This document shows positions 13,028 to 24,400 of a stretch of 64,000 nt of DNA, in pieces. A program made the translations under genes and the position numbers. How positions within the stretch are numbered: the first letter of the stretch is position 1; each line of letters starts with the position of its first letter. The notes under the pieces were generated by a model. It did not search any database and was not told where the DNA came from. It saw only the letters and a program-made list of their open reading frames with translations. This stretch comes from Chloroflexota bacterium. GTDB taxonomy: Bacteria; Chloroflexota; Anaerolineae; Caldilineales; Caldilineaceae. The DNA lies in NCBI GenBank assembly GCA_016861025.1, contig BOKO01000004.1:124001-188000 (forward strand), written 5' to 3'.

Positions 13028-13738
13028 ATGATGCGCAATCCAACAGTCTTGACAATTGAAGATGACCCGGCTCTGCTGAGGCTGGTGGAGTACACATTGA
13101 GTGACAGGGGAATGGATGTCACTACGGCAAGTAATGGACGCGAGGGATTACGTCAGTTCTATGCGGTGCAACCCCAGTTGGTGGTGCTCGACGTCATGAT
13201 GCCGGAGATGGATGGATGGGAAACCTGTCGTCGCATCCGAGAGATGGCGGATGTTCCCATCTTGATGTTGACGGCGCGCAGCCAGGACGAAGACGTGGTG
13301 CGGGGATTGAATATCGGCGCGGACGATTATCTGGTGAAGCCATTCAGTCCTGAAGTGCTGGCGGCGCGGGCGCAGGCGCTTCTTCGTCGATCATCCATGA
13401 GCCGTGTGCAGAAGAAGCCTGCTGCAGCATATCGAGACAACCGTCTGTTAATCGATCTGGTGGAAAGACGCGTGCTTGTGGATGGCGTAGCGGTGCGCCT
13501 GACGGCAACCGAGTTCAAGCTGCTGGCTTTTCTCGTGGAGAATGCGGGTCTTGTCATGACCTTTCGTCAGACGCTGGAGAATGTCTGGGGATGGGAATAT
13601 CAGGATGATACGCATCAGGCGCGCCTGTATATTTGGCGTCTCCGCCAGAAGATTGAAAAAGACCCCAAATATCCGACGTATATCTTGACAGAGTATGGCG
13701 TGGGTTATCGCTTCCAGAAGCAGGGATTTGACTGCTGA
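13028..13738 (+). CDS. OmpR/PhoB-family response regulator
   Basis: 236 residues. The receiver domain has the acidic pair E11-D12-D13, phospho-acceptor D55 in VVLDVMMPEMDG, the MLTAR Thr and the invariant Lys in DDYLVKPF. The C-terminal winged helix has LTATEFKLLAFLVENAG and the wing ILTEYGVGYRF. It ends 12 bases before a histidine kinase gene and is its probable partner. A second ATG directly follows the first; neither has a good ribosome binding site. Confidence 0.94.
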   Translation: MMRNPTVLTIEDDPALLRLVEYTLSDRGMDVTTASNGREGLRQFYAVQPQLVVLDVMMPEMDGWETCRRIREMADVPILMLTARSQDEDVVRGLNIGADDYLVKPFSPEVLAARAQALLRRSSMSRVQKKPAAAYRDNRLLIDLVERRVLVDGVAVRLTATEFKLLAFLVENAGLVMTFRQTLENVWGWEYQDDTHQARLYIWRLRQKIEKDPKYPTYILTEYGVGYRFQKQGFDC

Positions 13739-13749
13739 GTTGTTGATCC

Positions 13750-16095
13750 ATGTTTCAACTTTTTCGATATTTTTCCGTTGCAAGCCTGTTTGCATTTGTG
13801 CTTGTGACTGTGTTGCTCATGTGGTTATACCGGCAAGCCGCAATTCAGGACTTGCTGCGCATTGAGCAGGGAAAAAATATCGCGTTAACGCGCACCTTTG
13901 CCAACATGCTCTGGCCCACATTTGCGGAGTTTTTTCGAAATTCCGAGATGTTGAGCGACGATGAACTGCGCAGCAGTGCGCAAATCAAAGCGCTGGATGC
14001 TACAATTCAAGCGGTCACCCAGGGCAATGACATTCTCAAAGTGAAAATCTATGGACTCGATGGTCGAACGCTCTATTCCACGCTTTCGGCTCAGATAGGC
14101 GAAAATCAACGACATAACCCTGCATGGCAAGCGGCGGTCAACGGCCAGATAGGCCATGAGTTTGTGCGTCATGATCTCTTCTATACAATCGGCGGATCCG
14201 TTGAAGATCGGTATGTAATCGGCAGCTATATTCCAATGCGCCGCAGCGAAGATGCACCGGTTGAAGCCGTCTTTGAGCTTTATGGCGATGTCACCGATCT
14301 GATGGCGGAAATTGACCTTTTGCAACTGCGCATGGGGGGCGGAATTGTCATCATTGTGGGATTGTTATATGTTGTCCAGCTTGCCTTTGTTCGTCATGCC
14401 GAAAAGATCATTCACCAACAATATGCAGAGCGCGCACGCGCCGAACGTGAACTGCGGCGTCGCGTCGAGCTAGACGAACTGATCCTCCAGGTGTCAACCC
14501 AGCTTGCGGCGCCGATCACCGATGATCAAGAAAGCAACATTGCGCTTGCATTAGCCGAAATCGGCAAAGCCAACCAGTTGCATGTCGTGATGGCAGCTAC
14601 ATTTGACGAGACCGATTGCATCGACGATATATTTGTATGGTCTCAAGCGCCGACGATGGGCGATGTGGCAGATATCAGCAGTGAGCTTGGCCCATTGACC
14701 TGGTTGCGCACACGAATGCAAGAAGATATATTTCTGTGGGACGACTCAACGTTGCCGCCTGAGGCTGTCGCGGAGCGACGCCTCTACATCGCATATAAAC
14801 TGGAAGCTGTCCTGTTTCGACCGCTTGTCTATGGCCGCGAGGTGCTCGGTTTTCTTGTTTTGTTGGCGTGCGATGGGCAGTCGCTCCTCTCTCCAGAAGT
14901 AAAGGATCTGACCGTCATTGTGGCTGATCTAATCGCCACCGCCATCGTCAAACAGCGCACTGAACGTAGCCTTGCCGAGAGTGAAAAACGTCTGCGTGCA
15001 TTGATGCACTCAATGAAGGACGTTGTGTTCACGATTGACACCGCAGGGCGTTACACCGGCTTCTATGGGCGTGGCATTGAGGATTTCGGTTATGATGAGA
15101 CCGCCGCCATCGGCAAACGCTCTTCCGATCTCTTTGAGCCTGCCATTGCTGTCCTGTTTGAGCAGGCAATCGAGCAGGCTCTCCGCGGCGAAAACATTGT
15201 CTTTGAGTGGAAGTTGACAACCACAGAAGGTTTTGTCATTCATCTGCAGACCTCGCTTTCTCCAGTTTGGAGCCTTACCGGAGCAGTCATTGGCGCCGTA
15301 GGGGTTGGTCGAGACATCTCCGAAATAAAGCGACTAGAGCGCGTCAAATCAGAATTTGTCGCTAATGTCAGTCACGAGTTGCGCACGCCATTGGCTTCGA
15401 TTTTGGGGTATTCTGAGCTGCTGCTGCACAAACGCCCTGGCCCATTGACTGAGGTGCAGAAGGAGTTTATTCATACGATCCTGGAGAGCAGCAAGCGGTT
15501 AAAGCTGTTAGTCGATGATCTGTTGGATATTTCGCGCATCGATGTTGGCAATTTTCGCATGCGCATGGATGATGTCAATCTAGATGAGATTATTCGGAAT
15601 GGGCTGGAACTCATTAAGCCTGTTGCTGCAAAGGCGAGCGTTGCAATCGTCGCTTTGTTGCCGGCGCGTCTGCCGCTCATTGAGGCTGATGGGGAGCGCA
15701 TCAGCCAGGTCATCGACAACCTGTTAAGCAACGCTGTGAAATTCAGCAACGCAGGCGGCAGAGTATACGTCGAAGCGAGCGACGAAGATGCCGGGGTGAA
15801 CATCAGCGTGCGCGATGAAGGGATTGGGATACCCGAAGAGGAGATTCCCTTTTTGTTTTCGCGCTTTTACCGCGCCACCAATGCCGACCAAAATAGTCGC
15901 AGCGGCACGGGCTTAGGTCTTTACATCAGTAAGGCAATTATCGATGCTCATGGCGGGCGCATTGCAGTCGAAAGTCGCCGCGGTCACGGTACAGCGTTTC
16001 GTGTTTGGCTCCCGAAGCAACAGGTGTCACCGCTTGATATCAGCCCCGATCAACTTGTCACCGAGATAGTCGATCGGTATTTCACTACGCCCTAG
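13750..16095 (+). CDS. Membrane sensor histidine kinase (GAF-PAS-HisKA-HATPase)
   Basis: 781 residues. Membrane helix 1 is at about 7-28, a probable extracytoplasmic sensor at about 30-195, and helix 2 at about 197-216. A short coiled linker, a GAF-like domain (about 235-400) and a PAS domain (about 415-530, MKDVVFTIDTAGRYTGFYG) follow. HisKA has VANVSHELRTPLASILGYSE with the phospho-His near 542. HATPase_c has N-box DNLLSNAVKFSN, then DEGIGIPEEEIPFLFSRFYR and GTGLGLYISKAI. It directly follows the response regulator and precedes a FIST-domain gene and the giant redox proteins. The signal sensed is unknown. Confidence 0.93.
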   Translation: MFQLFRYFSVASLFAFVLVTVLLMWLYRQAAIQDLLRIEQGKNIALTRTFANMLWPTFAEFFRNSEMLSDDELRSSAQIKALDATIQAVTQGNDILKVKIYGLDGRTLYSTLSAQIGENQRHNPAWQAAVNGQIGHEFVRHDLFYTIGGSVEDRYVIGSYIPMRRSEDAPVEAVFELYGDVTDLMAEIDLLQLRMGGGIVIIVGLLYVVQLAFVRHAEKIIHQQYAERARAERELRRRVELDELILQVSTQLAAPITDDQESNIALALAEIGKANQLHVVMAATFDETDCIDDIFVWSQAPTMGDVADISSELGPLTWLRTRMQEDIFLWDDSTLPPEAVAERRLYIAYKLEAVLFRPLVYGREVLGFLVLLACDGQSLLSPEVKDLTVIVADLIATAIVKQRTERSLAESEKRLRALMHSMKDVVFTIDTAGRYTGFYGRGIEDFGYDETAAIGKRSSDLFEPAIAVLFEQAIEQALRGENIVFEWKLTTTEGFVIHLQTSLSPVWSLTGAVIGAVGVGRDISEIKRLERVKSEFVANVSHELRTPLASILGYSELLLHKRPGPLTEVQKEFIHTILESSKRLKLLVDDLLDISRIDVGNFRMRMDDVNLDEIIRNGLELIKPVAAKASVAIVALLPARLPLIEADGERISQVIDNLLSNAVKFSNAGGRVYVEASDEDAGVNISVRDEGIGIPEEEIPFLFSRFYRATNADQNSRSGTGLGLYISKAIIDAHGGRIAVESRRGHGTAFRVWLPKQQVSPLDISPDQLVTEIVDRYFTTP

Positions 16096-16335
16096 CCCTG
16101 ACGCGCGCTCAACATCACAATCGGCTGCAGGCGCTGGCTATTCTTTGAATGGATATTTCAACATTTGCCATGTCGCCTGACTCTCGGCTTGCCCCACGCC
16201 TTCCCTCAAACACCCTCTCGCTGCAACAACCTTGAGACAACTCCGTGATTCAATAGAGAAAACCGACCACTACCATGTGTCAAGTGTCACATTCGTTTAC
16301 GGGAGTCGCTGCCACGATTGGAGTGCTGGTCGTTT

Positions 16336-17559
16336 ATGTTCGACATTACAACGGGCCGGAGCAACTGCGCGGACGCACGAAGCGCTGGGCGTGAGGCTGC
16401 TTTACATGCACTGATGACAAGCAGACGAAAGCCGGATGGAAGTTCGTCATCCCCCAATCTGGCGATTGTCTTCGGCTCTGCGCACTATCCACAACAACAA
16501 TTAATTGATGGCGCCGCCGACGTGCTGGGCGTGGGAATCACTCTTGTCGGGTGTAGTTGTGGTTGGCAGATTTCCGCAGATGGCGTGGAACAGAAAAGTG
16601 TTGTCGTCATGTTAATCTGGTCCGGTTTTCGCCTCGGGGTGCGTCCGGTGATGACAACCGAAGTGCGTCGTAATCCCTTTGAGGCTGGGGTCAGGCTTGG
16701 CGTGCAGGTGCGTCGTCAGGCGCCGCATTCTTCGGATATCACGACTCGCATCCGTCAACATGGCGCCCGTTTTGTAACTATTCGCCCATATACACTGCTA
16801 TTGTTTGCTGATATGGTTGGCGTCGACAGCGAAGCGCTGATCGCAGGTGTAAATACCACCCTCGGTCCAGGTTTTCAGATTGTCGGTGGTGTTGCTTCAG
16901 ATGACGGACGCGCCGGCTCGACAGCGGTCTATATCAATCGTGAAATCCTGCGCGACGCCGTGGTGGGGGTTGTGATTGCAGGTCGCATTCCGACTGCGGT
17001 GAGCGCCTGCCATGGCTGTAGCCCCGATAGCCGTCGGATGTCTGTCACGCGTTCTACGGGCAATCTCCTGCAGGAACTCGATGGACGTGCACCGCTCGAT
17101 GTCTATCTGGACACGTTTGGAGCTTCCGCCACCAACCTGACGCTTCGTCACCTAGTAGGCATCCCCGAATGGAACGGCGCCTATCGTCTTCGCTCCACCG
17201 TGCGCGTGCAGTCGGATGGTGCGCTCATGTTGACGGCGGCGGCGCCGCAAGGCAGCCCCATGCAGTGGATGGCATGTTCAGCCCCCTGTGTCGCTGATGC
17301 AGCGCAGCGTGCTGTGCAGCGCGCCATTGCCGACCTCGGCAATGCGAGACCAGCGGCGGCGCTTGTGTTCAGTTCCAACCTCCTGCTATGGCGCAACGAT
17401 CCGGTCGCGCTTCAACATAAACTTGCTGCTATCCGGAAGACTGTTGGAGAAAGCGTGCCAATCATTGGCTTGAACACCTTTGGCGAATTCGCATCACCCA
17501 CTCAAAACGGCTCCGAGTCCTACGGACATACCTGTGTCATCTTTATGCTCGGTGCATAA
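16336..17559 (+). CDS. FIST N/C domain protein
   Basis: A protein of about 407 residues. The N-terminal FIST domain (FDITTGRS, AAGVx-type helix, NLAIVFGSAHY, LVGCSCGWQI) is followed by the FIST C domain (PLDVYLDTFG, GALMLTAAAP, AALVFSSNLL, GLNTFGEFASPTQNGSESYG). FIST is a sensory domain found with kinases and proposed to bind small ligands such as amino acids. No output domain is present, so it may work with the adjacent kinase. The ATG at 16336 is preferred over a TTG at 16318; neither has a clear Shine-Dalgarno. The 16096-16335 gap shows nothing I can name. Confidence 0.82.
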   Translation: MFDITTGRSNCADARSAGREAALHALMTSRRKPDGSSSSPNLAIVFGSAHYPQQQLIDGAADVLGVGITLVGCSCGWQISADGVEQKSVVVMLIWSGFRLGVRPVMTTEVRRNPFEAGVRLGVQVRRQAPHSSDITTRIRQHGARFVTIRPYTLLLFADMVGVDSEALIAGVNTTLGPGFQIVGGVASDDGRAGSTAVYINREILRDAVVGVVIAGRIPTAVSACHGCSPDSRRMSVTRSTGNLLQELDGRAPLDVYLDTFGASATNLTLRHLVGIPEWNGAYRLRSTVRVQSDGALMLTAAAPQGSPMQWMACSAPCVADAAQRAVQRAIADLGNARPAAALVFSSNLLLWRNDPVALQHKLAAIRKTVGESVPIIGLNTFGEFASPTQNGSESYGHTCVIFMLGA

Positions 17560-17773
17560 TCTTCAAACCTCTCATCCTGATACAACTTTGAGACGCTACA
17601 GCGATGTAGATGCAATAGACGTACATCAAACTGGCGATCAACATGTGTGGTGAACGACTCAGGCGCGCTGCTCCAGATCAAGCTGCGCGTTGTGCGTCTT
17701 CACACTGCTGATGTAGGCGCACGGCAGCCATCTGAAAAATGAGCTGATCCCTAAGATGTGAGGAGTAATGACC

Positions 17774-18427
17774 ATGCAATCATCTCAATCGATCAACATG
17801 GCGCACGGCGTCAATGCTGCGCAGCCGTGGAGCTTTCGCCTGACACGCGTCGTGCTGGCGCTGTTGGCATTGGGGCTTGTCCTCTGGGGCGGGATGGTGG
17901 CGGTGCAACTGGTGTTGACGCCCTCATTGAAAGTCGGTTTGGGCGAAACGATTCAGGCAGGCGATCTGGCTTTCTCGGTCGATCGCCTGGAGTGGCTGCT
18001 CAGCATGAACCATGCCCACGATGAAGAGAGCAGCAATGTGACGTTGCGCTCCGACGATGCGGATGAGGCAGCCGCGGCCGCGGCTGCGCTTGGCTTTTCG
18101 ATGCCGCCGTCTATGATGCCGGGGCTGCCACCGGAAGGGTATCAGCGGCTGCGCGTTGAACTCACGCTGCAAAACACAGGCGGCGGTCGTGAGGCAGTCG
18201 GTCCCGAACACTTCCGTGTAGAGGGCGCCGACGGCGCCGTCTATCTCCCCCTCAAAAACAGCGCATTTCGCTCACAGGAACTGGTCGCCGGGCAGGGAAT
18301 CGGCGCTGTGTTGTTTATCGATGTCGCTGAGGATGCCAGGTCGCTGCACCTGATTTGGGAACGCAGCGGCAAACGTGTGGTCGTCGCGATGGACGATGTC
18401 GAGATGCATGGTCACAGTGACGAATGA
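17774..18427 (+). CDS. Membrane-anchored small protein with Met- and His-rich segments
   Basis: A protein of about 217 residues. One N-terminal helix (about 24-48, VVLALLALGLVLWGGMVAVQ) leaves the rest outside. The outer part has a beta-rich DUF4352-like pattern (YQRLRVELTLQNTGGG, EHFRVEGADGAVYLP). Three stretches could bind copper: MNHAHDEES, SMPPSMMPG and the C-terminal EMHGHSDE. It lies 65 bases upstream of the giant multicopper oxidase on the same strand, so a copper-handling role is suggested by context only. ATGs occur at 17768 and 17774; the second sits at better spacing from AGGAG. Confidence 0.65.
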   Translation: MQSSQSINMAHGVNAAQPWSFRLTRVVLALLALGLVLWGGMVAVQLVLTPSLKVGLGETIQAGDLAFSVDRLEWLLSMNHAHDEESSNVTLRSDDADEAAAAAAALGFSMPPSMMPGLPPEGYQRLRVELTLQNTGGGREAVGPEHFRVEGADGAVYLPLKNSAFRSQELVAGQGIGAVLFIDVAEDARSLHLIWERSGKRVVVAMDDVEMHGHSDE

Positions 18428-18492
18428 GCATGAACAGGCGCCCAATCGACTCCCGGATGTGCTTGATGTCAGTTTAGAGCGGAGAACTACTT

Positions 18493-21400
18493 ATGAACCA
18501 TGCACTTATCTCGATCTTTCGTCATCGCACCCTTCAACTGGCGGCATTGATCACGGTGGGCGTGCTGGCTGGTCAACATTTGATCACAGAGCATGTCCTG
18601 ACAGCCCGACATCTGGGCACGCTTGATCACCTTCTAATTTTCGCGGTCACCACACTATGGCTGTTGCCAGCCTCCCTGGCGGCGGCTGTGCTTGGGCTGC
18701 GAATTGCGCGCTTCCTGGGCATCGGCGTCACGCGCTGGCAGCATCGTGTAGAGAGCGCCGGCTTGATTTCGATCGTGATGCTGGAGCTGCTTCTTATCGG
18801 TCTGGTGTTGCGCCCGCTCACCCACCCCATCTTTGATGCGCTGCTGTCAGCGCACCATCATACGACCGATCCGCTTCATGGGTTATTGTTGGGGCAGATG
18901 TTGACGTTTGTCGCAGCGTTAGCCGGTCTGTTTTTGCTGCCGCTGCAGGATGTGCGCTGGCATGAAATTCAGTTGCCTGCTCTTTCGCTGCGGGCGCGCA
19001 TGCGAGTCGTCTCCCTGGCTGTGATCGCCAGCATGTTGGTCGGGCTGTTGCCATTTCAGATGGAGAATGGCGTGTTTGCACCCGCGACTACACAGGCAGT
19101 CAGCGACGCCTGCACCGACCCGAATGCGCCGCAGCGCACCTATAATGTCTCCGCGGTTTTTGTGCGCATGACGCTCAATCACTTCGGCGACAACGATCCG
19201 GGCGCAGCGATGTATGTCCTGACCGAGAACATCCCCGCGCTGCGCGCCGAAGAGGCCGCCCGGCGCGTCACAACCGGTTTGCGCTACGACTTGATCCAGC
19301 CGCTGGTGATCCGCGCCAATCTTGGTGAATGTGTGACCATCAATTTCACCAACAACCTCAACCGGGCGGCGTCATTTCACGTGCAGAGCCTGGCTTACAC
19401 GATCAACAACGCCGGAGGGCTGGTTGGCAACAACCCAAACACCTTCGCCGCGCCCAACGGCGGCACACGCACCTATCGCATTTCGATGCCGCCCGCCAAC
19501 GATCCGCGCGGCGAAGGCGCGTATTATTTCTACAGCCACGGCGCCGCGCGCCAGTTGACCAGCCACGGTCTTTTTGGCGCGTTGGTCGCCGAACCGCCCG
19601 GCTCCACCTATCTGAACACGGTGACCGGTGAGCCGCTCACCAGCGGTTGGGAAGCGATCATCGTCGATCCGAACGGCGCAAACTTCCGCGAGTTCACACT
19701 GCTGTGGCACGAGATCGGCGACGAAAAGGCTGAGATTTTTGACGTCAATGGTCAACGAATGCCGGTGCTCGACCAGGCGGTCAGCGGCGCCTATCGTCCC
19801 GGTTCACGCGCCATGAACTATCGCAGCGAGCCGTTCATGGATCGCCTGCTCCTGCAGCAAGCCAATGGTCAGCAAATGGACAAGGCGCTCGCCTACAGTT
19901 CCTACGCGTTTGGCGACCCGGCCACGCCCATCCCGCGCTCCTATCTCGGCGAGCCGACCAAAACGCGGCTCGTACACGCCGGCAGCGAGATGTTCCATGT
20001 CTACCACTTGCACGGCGGCGGCACACGCTGGCGGCGCAATCCGTTCGCCGATGACCGCACCGAGTTCGACCAGGGGCTGAAAAAGACCTTCACCGAAAAC
20101 GCCTTTTCGATTCGTCTCGATTCGCAGAGCATCGCGCCTTCCGAGACATTCACGCTGGAGCATGAGTGTGCAGCCGGGGGGTGCCAACAAACGGCAGGTG
20201 ACTATCTCTTCCATTGTCATATCGGCCCGCACTATGTCGCCGGCATGTGGTCGTTCTGGCGTGTATACGACACGCTGCAGCCCGACCTCTTCGTCATTCC
20301 AACGCGGACACCGGCGCCGGTCGCCGTCAATTCGTTGGGATTGATCGGTCAGGTTGTCGAAGGGCGCACCATCCTGCCGGCAGCGCAGGTGACGGATCCG
20401 AACACCCAGGTCGCGCTGGAAGAGTGGGTGCGTCGGCAGTTGCCAGTGCAAGGCGTCCCCTTCGATGAACTGGATGCCGCGGTGTGGGATTGGACAATCG
20501 AGTATGTGAATGGCGACCCCAATCAGCCGCTCGTTTTGGGTGAGCCCGAAACCACCTTTACCTGGGCGAACTACACGCCAAACCCTGGGACGCGTCCTGA
20601 CCGCCGCCCAGAAATTATGTTCAACCCAGGCAATGGCCGTTATGCCTGGCCCATACTGCGTCCGCATCTCGGACGGCGTCCACCTTTTGCCTCCAACCAA
20701 CATGGTGGTGCGCCCTGGGCTGGGGAGACCGCCACCGCAGCGCGTCCCGATGGCATGTGCCCGGCTAACGCGCCCAACGTGCGTTTCTACCCGGTGACGG
20801 CGATCCAGAAACGCATTGAGATCAAGCCGAACTCATTTGATGACAATGGCATGCTGTATGTCTTGAACGAAGACAAAGCAGCCGTGGTGGCCGGCGCGAA
20901 ACAGGCGGAGCCGCTGGTGTTGCGTTCCAACGTGGGGGATTGCGTCGATGTGATCCTGACCAGCTCGTTAGAAGATGCACGCGCGTTTCACAACTACTCT
21001 AAAGTGAACCTGCACATCCATTTTGTGCAGTTCGATCCACAAGGCTCCGATGGCGTGATCAGCGGCATGTCGTTTGAACAGTCGGTGCGCCCCTACACGA
21101 CGGAGCTAAGCGCGCCGGGCGCGCTGGCGCCGGTGGGACGCACATTGACGCAAAACGCCGCTGCCGGCGCCTTGCAAATTGCGGTCAGCAATGTCAGCCG
21201 GCTGCACGTCGGCAGCGCGTTTGGCATCGGCCTTGATCGCGCCAATATCGAGATCAGAACAATTGTCGCCATCGATACGACAAACAATCTCATCACGCTT
21301 GACCAGCCGTTGGCGCAGAATCATGTAGCCGGCGAGCCGGTCGGCGTCGAGTTTGTTCGCTATCGCTGGTATTCTGACGTAGACTCCGGCACGGTCTTCT

Positions 21401-24400
21401 ACCACAGCCATATTACGTTCAGTGACTGGTATCATGGGCTGATCGGCGCCCACATTATCGAGCCGCCGGGTTCGACCTATCATGACCCGGTGACCGGTCA
21501 GATTATCCGCAGCGGTGCAATTGCCGATATTCGCACGACCGGTGTGGCAGGACGCACCGCCGCCGGTCCCTGGCCCGGGCCTGCAGACGGTGCATTGCGC
21601 GGTTTCCGAGAGTTTGTCGTCTTCTTCACAGCCGATAGCCCGGCAAATGGCGCCAGCGGCGGCACGATCAACTTGCGCGCGTCGCCGTTTGCCACGCGCG
21701 GCATAGACCCAGGACGTATCTTCTCATCGGTGACCAACAACGATCCATTCACGCCGATCTTCCGCGCCTATCTGGGCGACCCGGTGATGATCCGCGGCAT
21801 GAGCGTCGTTGAAAAGGAAGGCGCGCTGCGCATCACAGGACATCGCTTCAGACCCGAACGCTTTGCACCAGAGGGCGTGCAAGTCGACACTGCCGGTCTG
21901 GATGTGTCGGAACGGTACGACATGATCCTGGAAGGAGGCGCCGGCGGCATCCAACAGCGCGCAGGCGACTACCTCTATTACACCACGATCATGGAACAGT
22001 TTATCGACGGCGCCTGGGGGTTGCTGCGTGTCTATGACCGCGTCCGTAACGATCTTCAGGTGCTGCCGGGTCGCGCACCCTTGCCGAGCGGTCCAGGCGG
22101 TTTCCCGCAACAGGCGGTGACAGGCGGCGCGCCGCAGCCTGCCGCCGATCCTGGCGCTGTCTGCCCGGCAAACGCTCCGGTGCGCCGCTACGAAGCTGTG
22201 ATCTTTGCGCAGCCGATTCCCTATAACGCTGGCATCATTGACCCGGACGGCATCATCTACGCCCTGGCGGAGGAAGAAGCGGCGATTCGCGCGGGAACCC
22301 TGCCCGTGCGTCCGCTCGTGATGCGCACCAATGTTGGCGATTGTCTGGAGATCGGCTTGACCAACAAGCTGGCGCAGAGTGCATCGTTGCACGCTGGCGA
22401 GCTGACCTACGATCCGCAGGGATCCTATGGCGCCGCTATCGGCTTCAACGCCGATTCGACGGTGGCGCCCAATGCCCGGCGCGTCTATCGCTTCTATGCT
22501 GACCAGGATGTGGGCATGACGCTCTTCTACAACCTGGCGAACCCGACGACTGCCGCGCGCGGCGCATTCGGCGCGATTGTTGTTGAACCAGCCGGATCGA
22601 TCTATCGCAATCCGCTGGACGGAACGCCGGTGCGTTCGGGCGTAGTGGCTGACATCATCACCCCACAGGGCAGCTTCCGTGAGTTTATCGGGCTGCTCAG
22701 CGACGAGGATGATGTGATCGGTCAGAACCAGATGCCCTATCCGACGCTCGTGGGAGGGTTCACCGGGCTGAACTACGTGACGGAGGACTTCACCAGTCGT
22801 TTCAATATCAACGCCGATCCAGCGCTCATTTTTGCCAGCGCCATTCACGGCGACCCTGCCAATCTGCTGCAAGCGCATCTCGGCGACGCTGTGCAACTGC
22901 GCGTTGGCAAACCATGGGGGACGCAGGGCCAGGTCTTTGGCATTGAAGGCCACCGCTGGCCCCTGGAGCCGGACATGGCAAACTCAAACTTGATCGCCAG
23001 CAAAGGTCTGCGCAGTGGCGAGGCAATCGACATGCCGTTGCACGAGCGCGCCGGCGGTCAGGCAGCTGCCCCTGGCGACTACTTCTTCGGCGACATGCGC
23101 GCACCCTTCCAGGAAGCGGGCGTGTGGGGGCTGATGCGTGTGCATCCCGACGCCTCCTCCGGCCCGTTGCCGCTGCCTGCGCCAGGCGTCATGCTCACTG
23201 CCGCCAATACATCCAGCGCCGGGCTTGTCTATCTGAATACGCCCGTCACCTTCGTCTACCAGGTGCATAATCCTGGCAGCGTAGTATTGACAAATGTGGA
23301 TGTCGCGGATAGCGGGTGTGAAGCCGGGGGCGGCGCGCTCACGCAGACCGGCGCCGGCAACGGCGACAACAGGCTCGATCCGGGCGAAACCTGGAGTTAC
23401 AACTGCGTGATCAGCTTGCCAGCAAGCGTCGTCAATCGCCTGACGGTGACTGCACGCGACCCGGCGAACGCGGTCGTCACCGCGGCTGCCGATGCCAGCG
23501 TCACCGTGATCAACTCGCAGATTGCGCTGACGCGCCCGGCGCCGGCTGCGCAGGTGCAAGCCGGGCAACCGATCGCCTTTGCCTATCAAGTCTCGATCCC
23601 GGCGGGCGGCGCTGGCGCTCTGCACAATGTCGTGCTGACCGACAACGCCTGCCCAACCATCACGCGCACGGGCGGCGACGCCAATAACAATAATTATTTG
23701 GAGTTGGGCGAGGTCTGGCAATACGCCTGTACGACCACGATCAATGCCAATGTCAACAGCGTGGCGACGGTGACTGCGCTGGACGCCTTTAATCAACAGA
23801 TTGCGGTGGTCTCTCCGCTGTCGATCGAGGCGCTGTCGGCGAGCATCCAGCTCAACGTCCAGCCAAGCACAACCGCTGCTGCGGTCGGCGACAGCGTGGT
23901 CTACAACTACACTGTCACTAACAGCGGCAGCGCGCCGTTGGCAAGCGTCGCGCTGATCGATTCGCTTTTTGGTCCGGCGCCGTTGAACACCACTTTCCTG
24001 CCGGCGGGCGGCGTCGCCACCGGCAGCATTACTCTGGTCATCGACGAGAGCCATCTGCCTGGGCCTGTGGTCGGCAATGTCTCGGTCACTGCCGCACCCA
24101 TCGTACCGCAATCTACGCTGGTGAACGCTGTCGCCACGACGTCGGTGACGTTGAACGCCCTGCCATCCCTGACGGTGAGCAGTGTGGCGCAGCCAGCCAG
24201 CGCCACCATCGGCGAAACTGTGTTTTATACCTTCACGGTTACAAACAACGGCAACACATCGCTGAGCAATGTTGTTGCCAACGACACGCGATTTGGTGCG
24301 CTGTTGGCGGCGCCTGCCACCCTTACGCCGGGTCAAAGCATTGTGCAGACGCGTTCGTTGGTCGTCAATGAATCGATGCTGCCCGGCCCCATCACCAATC

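Noticed and set aside
12727..13122. N-terminal extension of the PhnB-like gene up to 13122
   Set aside because: A strong AGGAGG site marks the ATG at 12726; the extension is AT-rich, unlike the family and overlaps the start of the response regulator.
16232..16414. A short + strand open frame before the FIST gene
   Set aside because: 60 codons, no ribosome binding site, and it overlaps the FIST start in another frame.
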